Assembly (NCBI GenBank): GCA_054601695.1
Contig: BAAHQB010000443.1
Coordinates: forward strand, 1 to 64,000
Direction of reading: 5' to 3'
From: Amorphochlora amoebiformis
Lineage: Eukaryota > Cercozoa > Chlorarachniophyceae
DNA length: 64,000 bases
The notes below the pieces were generated by a model. That model had not been told where the DNA came from and made no database searches. It saw only the letters and a list, made by a program, of their open reading frames with translations. A program made the translations under genes and the position numbers. Position 1 is the stretch's first letter; each line of letters opens with the position of its first letter. Shown here in pieces: positions 1-64,000 of this stretch.

Positions 1-168
1 ATGCGTATTGACGGTGTAGTGTCATACCGCGCACTTCATTGTTGGGCTTTGGGGACCAAGAATCAGCTTGTGGTCACCCTTCATGTTCAGGTCTCCTCTC
101 GCTCTCTGTCTCGCACACTATATATCTCTCTCTCTCTGTCTCTCTCTATCTCTGTGGCTCTCGCCGCT

Positions 169-206
<38 letters not shown>

Positions 207-534
207 CTCTCTCTCTCTCTCTATCTGTCTCTCTCTCTCTCTCTCTCATGCTTTCGCTGCTCTCTTTCTCTCTCTCTCTTGGTCTCGCTGCGTGCTCTCT
301 CTCTCTCTCTCTCTCTCTCTGATCTCTCTCTCTCTCTCTCTCTCTGATCTCTCTCTCTCTCTGTGTTCTCTCTCTCTCTGTGTCTCTCTGACTCTCGCTG
401 TTTGCTCGCGCTCTCTCTCTCTCTCTCTTGGTCTCGCTGCGTGCTCTCTCTCTCTCTCTCTCTGATCTCTCTCTGTGATCTCTCTCTCTCTCTCTCTCTC
501 TGTGACTCTCGCTGTTAGCTCGCGCTCTCTCTTC

Positions 535-572
<38 letters not shown>

Positions 573-617
573 CCTCTCTGTCTCTCTCTCTCGCTCGCTC
601 GCTCTTGCTGTGCTCTC

Positions 618-661
<44 letters not shown>

Positions 662-695
662 TCCCTTTATCACACTCACTGCATATATATGTATG

Positions 696-776
<81 letters not shown>

Positions 777-946
777 GCATATACGTATATATGTATAAAT
801 AAATATATGTCTATATCTTAGAATGTTTATACATATATATATATATATATAATGTAATCTTTCTCTGTGGTTCAGGTGGAAGAAAAGGCGGATGAAGATA
901 AGATCCTAAAATCAGCTAGGTATACATATATGAGTATATATATATA

Positions 947-991
<45 letters not shown>

Positions 992-1144
992 ATATATATA
1001 CATATATATATTATATATATATATATATGTATTATATATATATATATATACATGTATATATATATATATATATGTGTATATATGTATGTATGTATACATG
1101 CAGATGAGGATGACATATATCCTTAAATCAGCTACGTATACACA

Positions 1145-1187
<43 letters not shown>

Positions 1188-1217
1188 CTTTACATATGTA
1201 TGTAATTATTATATATG

Positions 1218-1252
<35 letters not shown>

Positions 1253-1339
1253 GTATATATATATGTATGTATGTATATACATATATGTTATGTGTTTATG
1301 TATGTATATATGATACATATGCTGATGAGGATGAATACA

Positions 1340-1395
<56 letters not shown>

Positions 1396-1601
1396 ATATA
1401 TATATATATATATATATTATATTCATAGGTGTATATATCATGTTTATTGTAAATAGTGCATATGTATATATGTATATAATATATATATATATATATATAA
1501 TATATGTACAATATATATAAAAATAGTACATATATGCATGCACATGCACATACATATATACACATATATATACAATATACATAAAAATAATACGTATATG
1601 C

Positions 1602-1634
<33 letters not shown>

Positions 1635-1755
1635 TGTTTATATTGTAGATTACTAGTCAGTAGCGATTGTGGACCCAATCTTCAGCTCACCGTCCAGATC
1701 GAGAAGCCTCGATTTCTTACGTAAGAATATCAAATTAGATTTAGGGTACTATATA

Positions 1756-1798
<43 letters not shown>

Positions 1799-1861
1799 GA
1801 TATGCATTTAGATGTATAGATAGAGTGTACGTTATCTCAGGCAGCAGTGTTACATGTGTGA

Positions 1862-1910
<49 letters not shown>

Positions 1911-2252
1911 TATATGAGTGTGTATATACTAGATATATATATGTATATGTGTGTATATAGTACATATGATTATACTTTTGTTTGTTGTCCAAATGCAGTT
2001 ATGTATACATATGAATACACCAGATTTCATGTAAAAAAAAAGCCTTTCACATAGCTAGATGGCAAATGTTTACAACGTACATCAAACAACAATATTACAT
2101 TCGACAGTCCAGATCATAAAATTTATATAAATACACCAGCCAAGTGGACCCGATTCTCCTTGCCGACATCCATTATTACAATCCCGCCAGTAATCTTTCG
2201 CTCCCTCAAAAGGCCACCTAACCTTGTAATAGGCTATCTTAGCAGTATGTAA
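1..2252 (+). CDS. CDF/ZnT-family zinc transporter, C-terminal part (5' end outside window)
   Basis: Exons: 1-90 (left-truncated), 876-919, 1649-1720, a 15-nt microexon 1841-1855, and 2108-2252 ending in TAA. All junctions are GT..AG and in phase. The opening residues read [18 protein letters not shown], followed by [20 protein letters not shown] and [10 protein letters not shown]. This is the pattern of the cytoplasmic C-terminal metal-binding domain of cation diffusion facilitators (ZnT5/ZnT7-like), which export zinc from the cytosol into organelles or out of the cell. The six-helix membrane domain would lie to the left of the window. The ATG at base 1 is probably internal. The last exon adds a tail of about 48 residues (begins [13 protein letters not shown]) that I do not recognise. 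The microexon is the least certain piece. Decayed copies of exon 2 lie in the next intron. The family call rests on motif memory. Confidence 0.72.
91..660 (+). repeat. (CT)n microsatellite in intron 1 of the zinc transporter gene
   Basis: Nearly pure CT dinucleotides with scattered variants such as GTCTCGCTGCGTGCTCTCT that recur at about 290 and 430. The tract starts at the exon 1 donor and gives way to (TA)n near 690. Its open frames (SLSLSL) are artefacts. Confidence 0.9.
1100..1340 (+). repeat. Decayed copies of zinc transporter exon 2
   Basis: Segments at about 1100-1136 and 1319-1335 repeat the end of exon 2 (GCGGATGAAGATAAGATCCT, then AAATCAGCTA and the GTATAC donor) with substitutions and small insertions. 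They lie downstream of the real exon, separated by TA tracts, and have lost coding capacity. Confidence 0.6.
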
Positions 2253-2802
2253 TTAAACGAGCCTCAATCGTTCGTGAGTCGTGACATCTCAAAATGGTTT
2301 TTCTAATTACAAAACTCTGGAAAGCATTGATCTCTGGTCATGAAATACATATTTGGATACATAGTGAGAGTATAGTATATATAATTACTAGAATTACGTG
2401 CTAACATGCATCATCTAGATCTCGGTTCTTCGGAACATGCGGGACGGGACGACCGCGGGACCGTCTAGACCGTCTCTGTCTAGTACATCTATTATCATAA
2501 TGATATGTCACATCAGCACATACAGACATAGTAGTACAGACTATGATACCGTATAGACATCTTGAGATATATCTAGTAATATACTCCAGTAGTCAGGAAT
2601 ATTACACGTACTAGACGTATATATATATATATAATAAATTAAATTGAAATCGATTCAGATTTTTTTTTTTTTAATAATCGGAAAACTTCTAGAACTTAAA
2701 ATTCGATTCCAGCGGTACTCCTAGACTCTAGTACTGATAGAACTAGCAGTATCCGAAGTCGTATTTGACTAGTTTGAGACTAGAGTCTACACTAATCTAC
2801 AT
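2253..2802. other. Intergenic region between two convergent genes
   Basis: Mixed-composition sequence between the stop codons of the zinc transporter (+) and the ankyrin gene (-). It holds a short TA tract near 2620 and an 11-13-nt T run near 2661. I see no exon with matched splice sites. Both 3' UTRs must end here. Confidence 0.6.
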
Positions 2803-16201
<13,399 letters not shown>

Positions 16202-16738
16202 TATCAAAATAAGCGTGATAAGGGGATCTGTCACGGTATGTCCCGGGCTTGTCCAGCTGGCAGTTGGACACGTGCATGTCGACGTACATTAATAATGTTC
16301 TCCCGGTATGCTGCATTTATACAGGTAGCACATACTACTAGGCATGATAGGCCCACACAAAGTAACCATGATGCGAAAAACCCTATTCTTAGCTCCATCT
16401 GGACTCTGGATCTAGATATGCGGTTCCGACTCGGATGGCTGCCAAAACATAAATACACTGAGTCCGAATCTAGAATGGACCAGATCACATATTCTTACAC
16501 CAAATTCAGCCCAAAGCATCAATGGTGATTTAAAACAGGGTGATATAATCCGATTGAAATAGTCCTGTCCAAGATGTCGTGACATACCGTGAGGTCACAT
16601 TCTAATTATTTGTGACCTGGCCTCCTGTCACGCTTCAGACTCGTGGTCAAGGATCGGCTTGCAGCTTTGCATTTGCTACTCCTCTTCCTTACAGCTTGTG
16701 TTTCGTACGTCGTACCTACACGGACCAGTCACATCCTC
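16202..16738. promoter_or_regulatory. Bidirectional promoter region, ankyrin gene / selenoprotein H
   Basis: 537 bp of mixed composition with no TA tracts between two divergent start codons. It contains one copy of a CGTGACATACCGTGAGGTCA element at about 16579-16598. Near-identical elements form a cluster at 22318-22508. The minus strand has an open frame with a hydrophobic start (MELRIGFFASWLLCVGLSCL, about 16231-16395) whose splicing into exon 1 does not work in frame. Confidence 0.4.
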
Positions 16739-21592
<4,854 letters not shown>

Positions 21593-21594
21593 TC

Positions 21595-21600
21595 ATTAAA
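21595..21600 (+). terminator. ATTAAA, possible weak poly(A) signal
   Basis: ATTAAA begins two bases after the selenoprotein H stop codon. If it were used, the mRNA would lack the candidate SECIS at 22 kb, so either it is not used or the SECIS call is wrong. Confidence 0.25.
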
Positions 21601-21603
21601 GTT

Positions 21604-21753
<150 letters not shown>

Positions 21754-21806
21754 GTATATATATATATATAATGTATATATATATATATATGTATATACGG
21801 ATATTT

Positions 21807-21847
<41 letters not shown>

Positions 21848-21887
21848 AGGTTATATATTTATATTTATATATATATATATATATATT

Positions 21888-21932
<45 letters not shown>

Positions 21933-22042
21933 CTAGAATATGCATGCAAATAAATACATATACACAATGAATCTAAATCTTGAAATACGCATATAAAGGT
22001 CTAAGCTGACTCGAGAACGCTAGCATATCACAGTAGGGACCT

Positions 22043-22132
22043 GAATATCCATGATGCAACCATCGGGGAAACCATTTGCCGCACACGTACTGCCGTGTGT
22101 GCCTTCGACGTTGCTGAGTTTTATTAATGTTC
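22043..22132 (+). promoter_or_regulatory. Candidate SECIS element for selenoprotein H
   Basis: By eye: lower helix GAATAT (22043-22048) with ATGTTC (22127-22132); core ATGA (22051-22054) opposite TGA (22115-22117); helix GCAAC (22056-22060) with GTTGC (22110-22114); unpaired AAA (22069-22071); apical helix GCACAC (22081-22086) with GTGTGC (22097-22102). The order matches a type 2 SECIS. Weak points: the middle helix has only five firm pairs, AAA is 14 nt past the core where about 11-13 is usual, and the site is 450 nt past the stop behind a long TA tract. Confidence 0.35.
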
Positions 22133-22317
22133 AAGTTGCTATCTGCGCGTGTGAAGTTGCAGAACTCAAGTTAAGTTTGAATCGATAATTACGCTAGCAT
22201 CCAGTTAGTGGCTATCTAGGGTATGTAAAAGTTGTTTTTTGTTCCAACACATACTAGACAAACTAAACTATTGTCACTAGATCCTTGTTGAACGCCGAGG
22301 TCGCCTCACTCAAGAAA

Positions 22318-22508
22318 GCGTGACATAGGGTGATGTCACACCGTGACCGAGGGTGATGTCACACCGTGACATAGGGGTGACACACCGTGACGTGGGGCGA
22401 TGTCACACCGTGACATGGCGTGATGTCACACCGTTACAGAAGATTCTAGAAGCGTGACATAGGCGTGACATATGCGTGACATACCCGTGACATACCGTGA
22501 TGTCACAC
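22318..22508 (+). repeat. Cluster of CGTGAC / TGATGTCAC elements
   Basis: Tandem irregular repeats of GTGACATAGGGTGATGTCAC-type units, each with the near-palindrome TGATGTCA (CRE/ATF-like). About nine CGTGAC occurrences. The same unit occurs once in the divergent promoter at about 16579. Confidence 0.7.
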
Positions 22509-23055
22509 CCAGGTATGGTGGGTACTACGAAGTGACTGTGGAGTATTCGAGAAGTTCGAGAAAATATGTATTTAGGTAAATTTAGGATTCGAGAATATTC
22601 TAGTAGATTCGAATTCGAGAAATTCTTAGAAATTCGCAAAATGAAAATGTTCCATAAATTCAATAATTCATCAACAGAATTCAAAGTGACAACAAGACAA
22701 AATCACTGAACCCTAGAGCAGCGAACCACATCCTGGATCGTATATAGTAGATGTATATCAATATATATCTGGATATATATATCCTAGAATTTTCCGATGT
22801 TTTAAGTTCGAAAAGTGCCGGCGACCGTAGTAAGGTACCGGAGAGACTCGTAGTTCTAGTAGTTGTACCCATTCATAATCCTATAATCGTACAATTTTGT
22901 AATATAAATCATGAATAGAGGTGCACGCCCTAAACTAGTAAATTGTCGCTGCCAAGCGAAATTATTACAAATCTTCATGACGGGTAACTTAATATTGCAT
23001 CAATTTAGTAGCTTGAATTGCCACAATCTATGATGCATGCCAGGTCTGAATTTAG
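22509..23055. other. Intergenic region between convergent genes
   Basis: AT-rich, with repeated ATTCGAGAA-type words at 22545-22640. I found no convincing exon here. Confidence 0.5.
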
Positions 23056-24591
23056 TTAATTCCCTGCTCGACGACAGATAGGTACTTCGATCGTGAGAGC
23101 GAAGCGATTGGGAGCTCTTGACATGGCTGAAGTGGGCCTGGTTGTCCTGATACTTTTGGAAGGTCTTCTATGTGCACTATTGCTGGTGTGTGTTTTTCTG
23201 GAAGAGGGGTTGGGCTTAAAGCTCGAGGGTCGCACAGTTTGGGTGATGGGATGTGCACTGGAGATACTTAGGGTTTCGCTTGGGTCGTACGGAGGGCAGG
23301 GGAATGGGCCGAGCGAGGCGAGGCGCATGATCTCTTCATTCTCGTCCTTTGCATCGCTAAGGTTATTATGCGGATTAGATTGATTCCACCCTGAGATGGT
23401 GAAGTTTAGGTTACCGCTCGAATGCAGCTTGTCGCGCAAGCTCTTTTTGCAGGACCTTCGCGAATGATGCAACAGTTTCCGCTGAAAGCTCAACCTTTCC
23501 GTTGAGGCCCAAGCCTTTCAGGCCCAAGCCTTTCAGGCCCAAGCCCTTCAGATGGCTAAAGTCCACCCCCGAGTCCATACCTGAAGCCCCACAGTTCTCC
23601 GTGTCCGAATCCTCCTGGAAGACCAAAGGATATCGATCCAGGAGGGTAAGATTTCCGGGGCGCGGAGCATGCTTGCCACTAGTGCGCGTCTTCTTCGCCT
23701 TTCTATACAGCCGATTAACCTTTCGTCGATTTTTCTCCAACTCAATGGCCAGAGCTGGAAGCACGTCGTGCTGTGCAAGCGCCCTAGCCGGCTCTACTAT
23801 TCTTTGGGGTTTCGGGCTCACTTTTCGAGGCACGCGGCGGACCTTCATCGACTGCGAGAGAGCGACTTGTGATTCAAGGGATATTGCGTGGGATCGAAGG
23901 CGGTGCTTGGGTAGAGGGGAGCGGTTGAATGGGTTTCCCGGGGCGGTCGAGCCGTTTCCGAAGGGGATTGCACGGCAGACGGTCTGCGAGGGCTGATTAA
24001 GAGAGATTTAAAAACATAAGTATGGGATGTGGAATAAAAAAATGGGTTTATGATGCCCAGGGTAGAAAATTCTTGGAAGGGCACGACCTGATGAGCTCGT
24101 TCGATATCCTCGACTGGAGGCGTGAAGAAACCGAGTGACGGCTTTCGGCTAAGCAGCTCATGAGGTCCTTTCTTTGCCTTTCTTTCAGCCTAGGAGCAAA
24201 GTCATATGGTTATAAATAAGGTGCTAATGGGCTCATGACGACATAAAAAAAGTACCCTCTTATGAAAACGGCCCCCCTCGCTTGCCTAAGTACCCGACGT
24301 ACAAGGAAAAGTATCCATGCTGCACCCATCCTTCTCTTGACCCTAACCCACTCAATCTCAAACGCTAGCACCTTCGCCCCCCTCTCGAATTACTACACCC
24401 ACCGCAAAGAATTCCTGAAGGTTCGCTGATATCGTTTTCGCGTTGTAATCCGAGCTTGAACCCTTATCTCGCTCATCTCCCGTACTATGCACGGATTTTT
24501 TGATCCCGAGCGCGTGTTGTGGGGCCCAACAGCCCGTTTGCTGGGGGCCTGCCGGCCATTGAGGGGAGTTCTTTGGGTCGAGAGCCTCCAT
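23056..24591 (-). CDS. Unrecognised, probably disordered protein, 389 residues
   Basis: Four exons in phase: 24591-24403 (true ATG, MEALDPKNSPQWPAGPQQ), 24189-24088, 23992-23415 and 23356-23056 (TAA). Introns are short (58 to 213 nt) and lack TA tracts, unlike the neighbours. Exon 2 reads AERKAKKGPHELLSRKPSL. Exon 3 has a basic helix (IELEKNRRKVNRLYRKAKK), an acidic patch (FQEDSDTENCG) and three to four KGLGL tandem repeats at about 23497-23545. I recognise no domain. The composition suggests a nuclear scaffold or regulatory protein, which is inference. It is divergent from the ZNRD2-type gene (351 bp between start codons). The plus strand also stays open (164 codons, Arg/Phe-rich), which I read as a shadow frame. 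Confidence 0.6.
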
Positions 24592-24942
24592 GAGGCGATG
24601 CCGTTGGTGCTCCTTGAGTATTTAGCTAATTCTTTGGAGCGAATAATTCGAGATAAATTTTAAGAAAAAGTCGGCCGACAAGCCGAACGCGCTGAGGTTT
24701 GACTCTTTTCCTTCCCCCTCCCCCATTGAGAGATACAGTCATTTGGTTTCGATTTCTTCAGCTCAATCGCTAACTCTGATGCTTGTATTCGATGTATGTG
24801 GAAAAATTTGGAAAATTATCTGTTTGGACATAAGTCTCCGATCGACCTCAGACGCGCAATGAGCTCTCAAGTCTCCAAGACCCTCGGGTTATCACTAATT
24901 TATAGGCATTAGGGTTTTAAAAAGAGTATACGCCCGGGAAAC
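24592..24942. promoter_or_regulatory. Bidirectional promoter region, unknown protein / ZNRD2-type gene
   Basis: 351 bp without TA tracts between divergent start codons. Pyrimidine-rich near 24710. No recognisable TATA box in a fixed position. Confidence 0.35.
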
Positions 24943-37147
<12,205 letters not shown>

Positions 37148-37907
37148 TACTTGAAAACTATCGTAATGAGTCCTTTCAGATGTAGCTATTCATATGTTGT
37201 CTGTTTTTCGAAAAACTTTAGGCGATTTCGCCTAGACTGCCCTAGAGACTAGTAAATATCATTGGACATTTGAAGTTCATAAAAATTTAAATTAGGGACT
37301 GTAATTTAGATAATTAAGCCATATACAATAGAGTGACTGTAATTTAGATAATTAAGCCATGTATAATAGATATACATACTCATTAAAACTTAACTTAGTG
37401 ACTGTAATTTAGATAATTAGCCAGATATACATACTCATAAAAGCTTTAACTTAGTGACCTGTAATTTAGATAATTAAGCCATAAAAAATAGATATACACA
37501 GAGTCCTGGATCCGAGATGATAGATTATGGTCTCACATGCAATTCAACTTTTTAGTCAATAGCATACGGTACGCACAGTTTAAACCTTTTTGATCGACGC
37601 TACTAGCGCTGGTGGCGAGATCAGTTGATTACTAGATTAGAGAAGTTCAGAACACTACTAGCACTAGTTTATAAGATATGGTAGTAGGTTTACAATATGT
37701 TGCTATGCCTACTTACTTATAATAATAATAATAATACATGATCTACGTAGAAATTTAGGTAATTCTAAATCATTGAACATTCTCTAGATTCTACATAATC
37801 ATGAAATTATTACAAAATAAAAAAAAAAAAAAAAATTAGAATCCGATTACACCAAAAACCTTCTAACTCAACTTAGGTATTACAAGCGCTAGCTACACGA
37901 GGCCTCC
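37148..37907. repeat. Convergent intergenic region with 55-65-bp tandem repeat
   Basis: Between two convergent stop codons. Contains four copies of GTGACTGTAATTTAGATAAT plus TAAGCCATA at about 37290-37495, and a run of A at about 37818-37835. No exon seen. Confidence 0.7.
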
Positions 37908-44206
<6,299 letters not shown>

Positions 44207-44315
44207 GTGAGAGGATCAAGTATGCGAATAGGAAGATGTGGGTATATTTTATGTATGTATAGATGTGTGTGTGTAATACGTACGTGTAATATATATGTAT
44301 ATATATATATACATG

Positions 44316-44365
<50 letters not shown>

Positions 44366-44438
44366 GTATACAGTGGAGCTGGATTGGGGGGTACATATAC
44401 ATATACCTACACACACACAAATGTTACATTATATATAC

Positions 44439-44484
<46 letters not shown>

Positions 44485-44485
44485 T

Positions 44486-44552
<67 letters not shown>

Positions 44553-44634
44553 ATTCAACTATATATGTATCCAGATATTTATATATATATATATATATAT
44601 ATACGTATTCAACACAATTTGGTTTTTATTCCCC

Positions 44635-50470
<5,836 letters not shown>

Positions 50471-50543
50471 TGGGTCGAAATTTGAATCCAAGCCGACTTT
50501 TTCTTCTGAAGATTCCCGAAATTCCAAAAAAATCGGCTAAAGA
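50471..50543. promoter_or_regulatory. Very short divergent promoter, DUF5672 / RS-rich gene
   Basis: 73 bp between the two start codons. Transcription starts must overlap or lie inside the partner's 5' region, unless the true starts differ. Confidence 0.4.
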
Positions 50544-55229
<4,686 letters not shown>

Positions 55230-55286
55230 AGAATAAGGAACAATTAGTTGACAAGCCTAGCTAACCAGATTCCACGCTATATATTT

Positions 55287-55339
<53 letters not shown>

Positions 55340-55730
55340 CATATATATCGTTATCGACTTTTGATATAATCTAGATCATCATGAATGGATCACGTACCAT
55401 TTCCGAATATGAATTAACAACAATTCCAACGCATCTAGACATGCGCATGTACGATCTACGTCTAGCTAGTACGTGGATAACTTTTGATCCAGATCGAAAA
55501 AATCGAGTCTAGTAGAATCTTAGTATTCATCTAGTACATACGCAGTGATCAACCCACACATTCTAGACATTGTTGTAAAAATAGTTGTGAATTCGAGAAT
55601 TTATGAATTTACTGAGCCTGAACACTTCAGGGCCGTAGCATTATAATTCGGTTAGTACTTCCTATATATTTATATATAATTTATAATTAATGATTAAATT
55701 TTGAAAATACACATCTCCTAAAATACGCAG
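55230..55730. other. Convergent intergenic region
   Basis: 3' flanks of the RS-rich gene (+) and the small membrane-protein gene (-). One TA tract at 55292-55331, otherwise mixed sequence with no exon. Confidence 0.5.
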
Positions 55731-56314
55731 TTATACCCTCGCCGCCTCTTCCAGATGTGGTGGGACGCTAAGATGCTCTAAAAGCTCCTGCCAGTCCTTA
55801 TCCTCTTCATCAATCTTGCTGAATCGCTTCTTCAGCTCGATCTCAGGTTGCTTATGCTCTACCACCGCATGCACTTGCGTTTGGTGTGCGTGATGGTTTG
55901 AGTGAGTAGTTTGGCACATAAGGCGTTCCTGCTCACGGTCTAATATGCCCTTGAGTACGTCCTCCTTGAACTGTCTGGACTGCCTGTGCCGGCGTGTCAG
56001 CCTGGCTTTTACGACCTGACGGGGACGTAGCCTGGCCTGAAAGTGACACAAGAGTCTGATCGCATTCAAATTATGCACTGTAGATAGGATACGGCACCTG
56101 CACTCCAGAGGAATGCGCCTGGGTCGGCTGTGTGGGCTGGCGAAGTGTTGTATAGACCTGACGGTCAGCAGAACATAGTCAACAACGATCCATCAGTGGT
56201 CCGAAAACAGGGAAAACAAACCTGGGTGGTGGAGTAGAGTGTGAAGAGCAGCATAGCTATTGCGGCGGCGGTCGCGAGGGATCGAACTCTGAGGGATGGC
56301 GCTGTGTGTTGCAT
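55731..56314 (-). CDS. Small single-pass membrane protein, 152 residues
   Basis: Exons: 56314-56222, 56157-56098, 56036-55731 (TAA), all phase 0, with short non-TA introns. The first ATG gives MQHTAPSLRVRSLATAAAIA followed by MLLFTLYSTTQ: a basic stretch, then one hydrophobic segment (about residues 12-27), as in a signal anchor or an N-terminal organelle-targeting signal. The rest is soluble and charged: RLRPRQVVKARLTRRHRQ, a helix FKEDVLKGILDREQERL, a His-rich run (HSNHHAHQTQVH) and an acidic helix (FSKIDEEDKDWQELLEHL). I recognise no family; the size and layout resemble small mitochondrial inner-membrane assembly factors, which is a guess. The frame stays open upstream of the ATG, so a longer N-terminus by an unseen exon is possible. 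Divergent from the PPR gene. Confidence 0.6.
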
Positions 56315-56483
56315 CTGTGGCGTCTGTGGCGTTCCGGTGCTCGACGTGACTTGTGAACGGGCCACGTGCCAGTGTCACCACGACGTCCGGAAGCGAGGCA
56401 CGTGTTCATATTCGTGATTGAGCGTGACATGCCGTGTAGTTCTCTTTTTGGATTCCGTAGAATCCGAACGGAAAAATTCGGCG
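56315..56483. promoter_or_regulatory. Bidirectional promoter region, membrane protein / PPR gene
   Basis: 169 bp, no TA tracts, contains GGGCCACGTGCCAGTG with a CACGTG E-box core at about 56361-56366 and GAGGCACGTG near 56395. Confidence 0.4.

Positions 56484-64000
<7,517 letters not shown>

Noticed and set aside
16231-16488. Secreted-protein start MELRIGFFASWLLCVGLSCL upstream of the ankyrin gene
   Set aside because: Plausible signal peptide by composition, but each way of splicing it to exon 1 meets a stop. It probably lies in the promoter region.
23502-23996. 164-codon plus-strand frame (MRPKPFRPKPF...)
   Set aside because: Shadow of the minus-strand exon 23992-23415, which has better composition and matched splice sites.

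Overview
The window is nuclear DNA of an intron-rich eukaryote, probably a protist or alga. GT..AG introns interrupt every gene. Telomere-type (TTAGGG)n blocks sit inside introns, and exons of near-balanced base composition (15 to about 580 nt) are separated by introns made largely of (TA)n. I cannot name the species. Long YIYIYI and SLSLSL open frames are translated microsatellites, not genes. I rebuilt the genes by hand: for each exon I looked for an AG acceptor, a GT donor, an open frame, and a splice phase matching its neighbours. No transcript or database supports the models.

Ten gene models result. 1-2252 (+): C-terminal part of a CDF/ZnT zinc transporter, cut by the left edge. 2803-16201 (-): ankyrin-repeat protein of about 31 exons. 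16739-21592 (+): selenoprotein H, with an in-frame TGA selenocysteine codon at 17593-17595 and a candidate SECIS at 22043-22132. 23056-24591 (-): unrecognised, disordered protein. 24943-37147 (+): protein with two ZNRD2/SSSCA1-type zinc ribbons. 37908-44206 (-): unrecognised protein of 259 residues. 44635-50470 (-): secreted DUF5672 protein with a mucin-like TPPATA tail. 50544-55229 (+): arginine/serine-rich protein. 55731-56314 (-): small single-pass membrane protein. 56484 to the right edge (+): PPR protein.

The genes form compact divergent pairs with start codons 73 to 537 bp apart (ankyrin/SelH, unknown/ZNRD2, DUF5672/RS, membrane/PPR) and convergent pairs between them. They look like unrelated housekeeping genes rather than a pathway.

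Two genome-level oddities stand out. First, many exons are flanked by ladders of decayed partial copies of themselves. Copies upstream carry the 3' splice site and exon start; copies downstream carry the exon end and 5' splice site. TA tracts separate them. Second, telomere-like arrays up to about 1 kb lie inside introns of otherwise intact genes.
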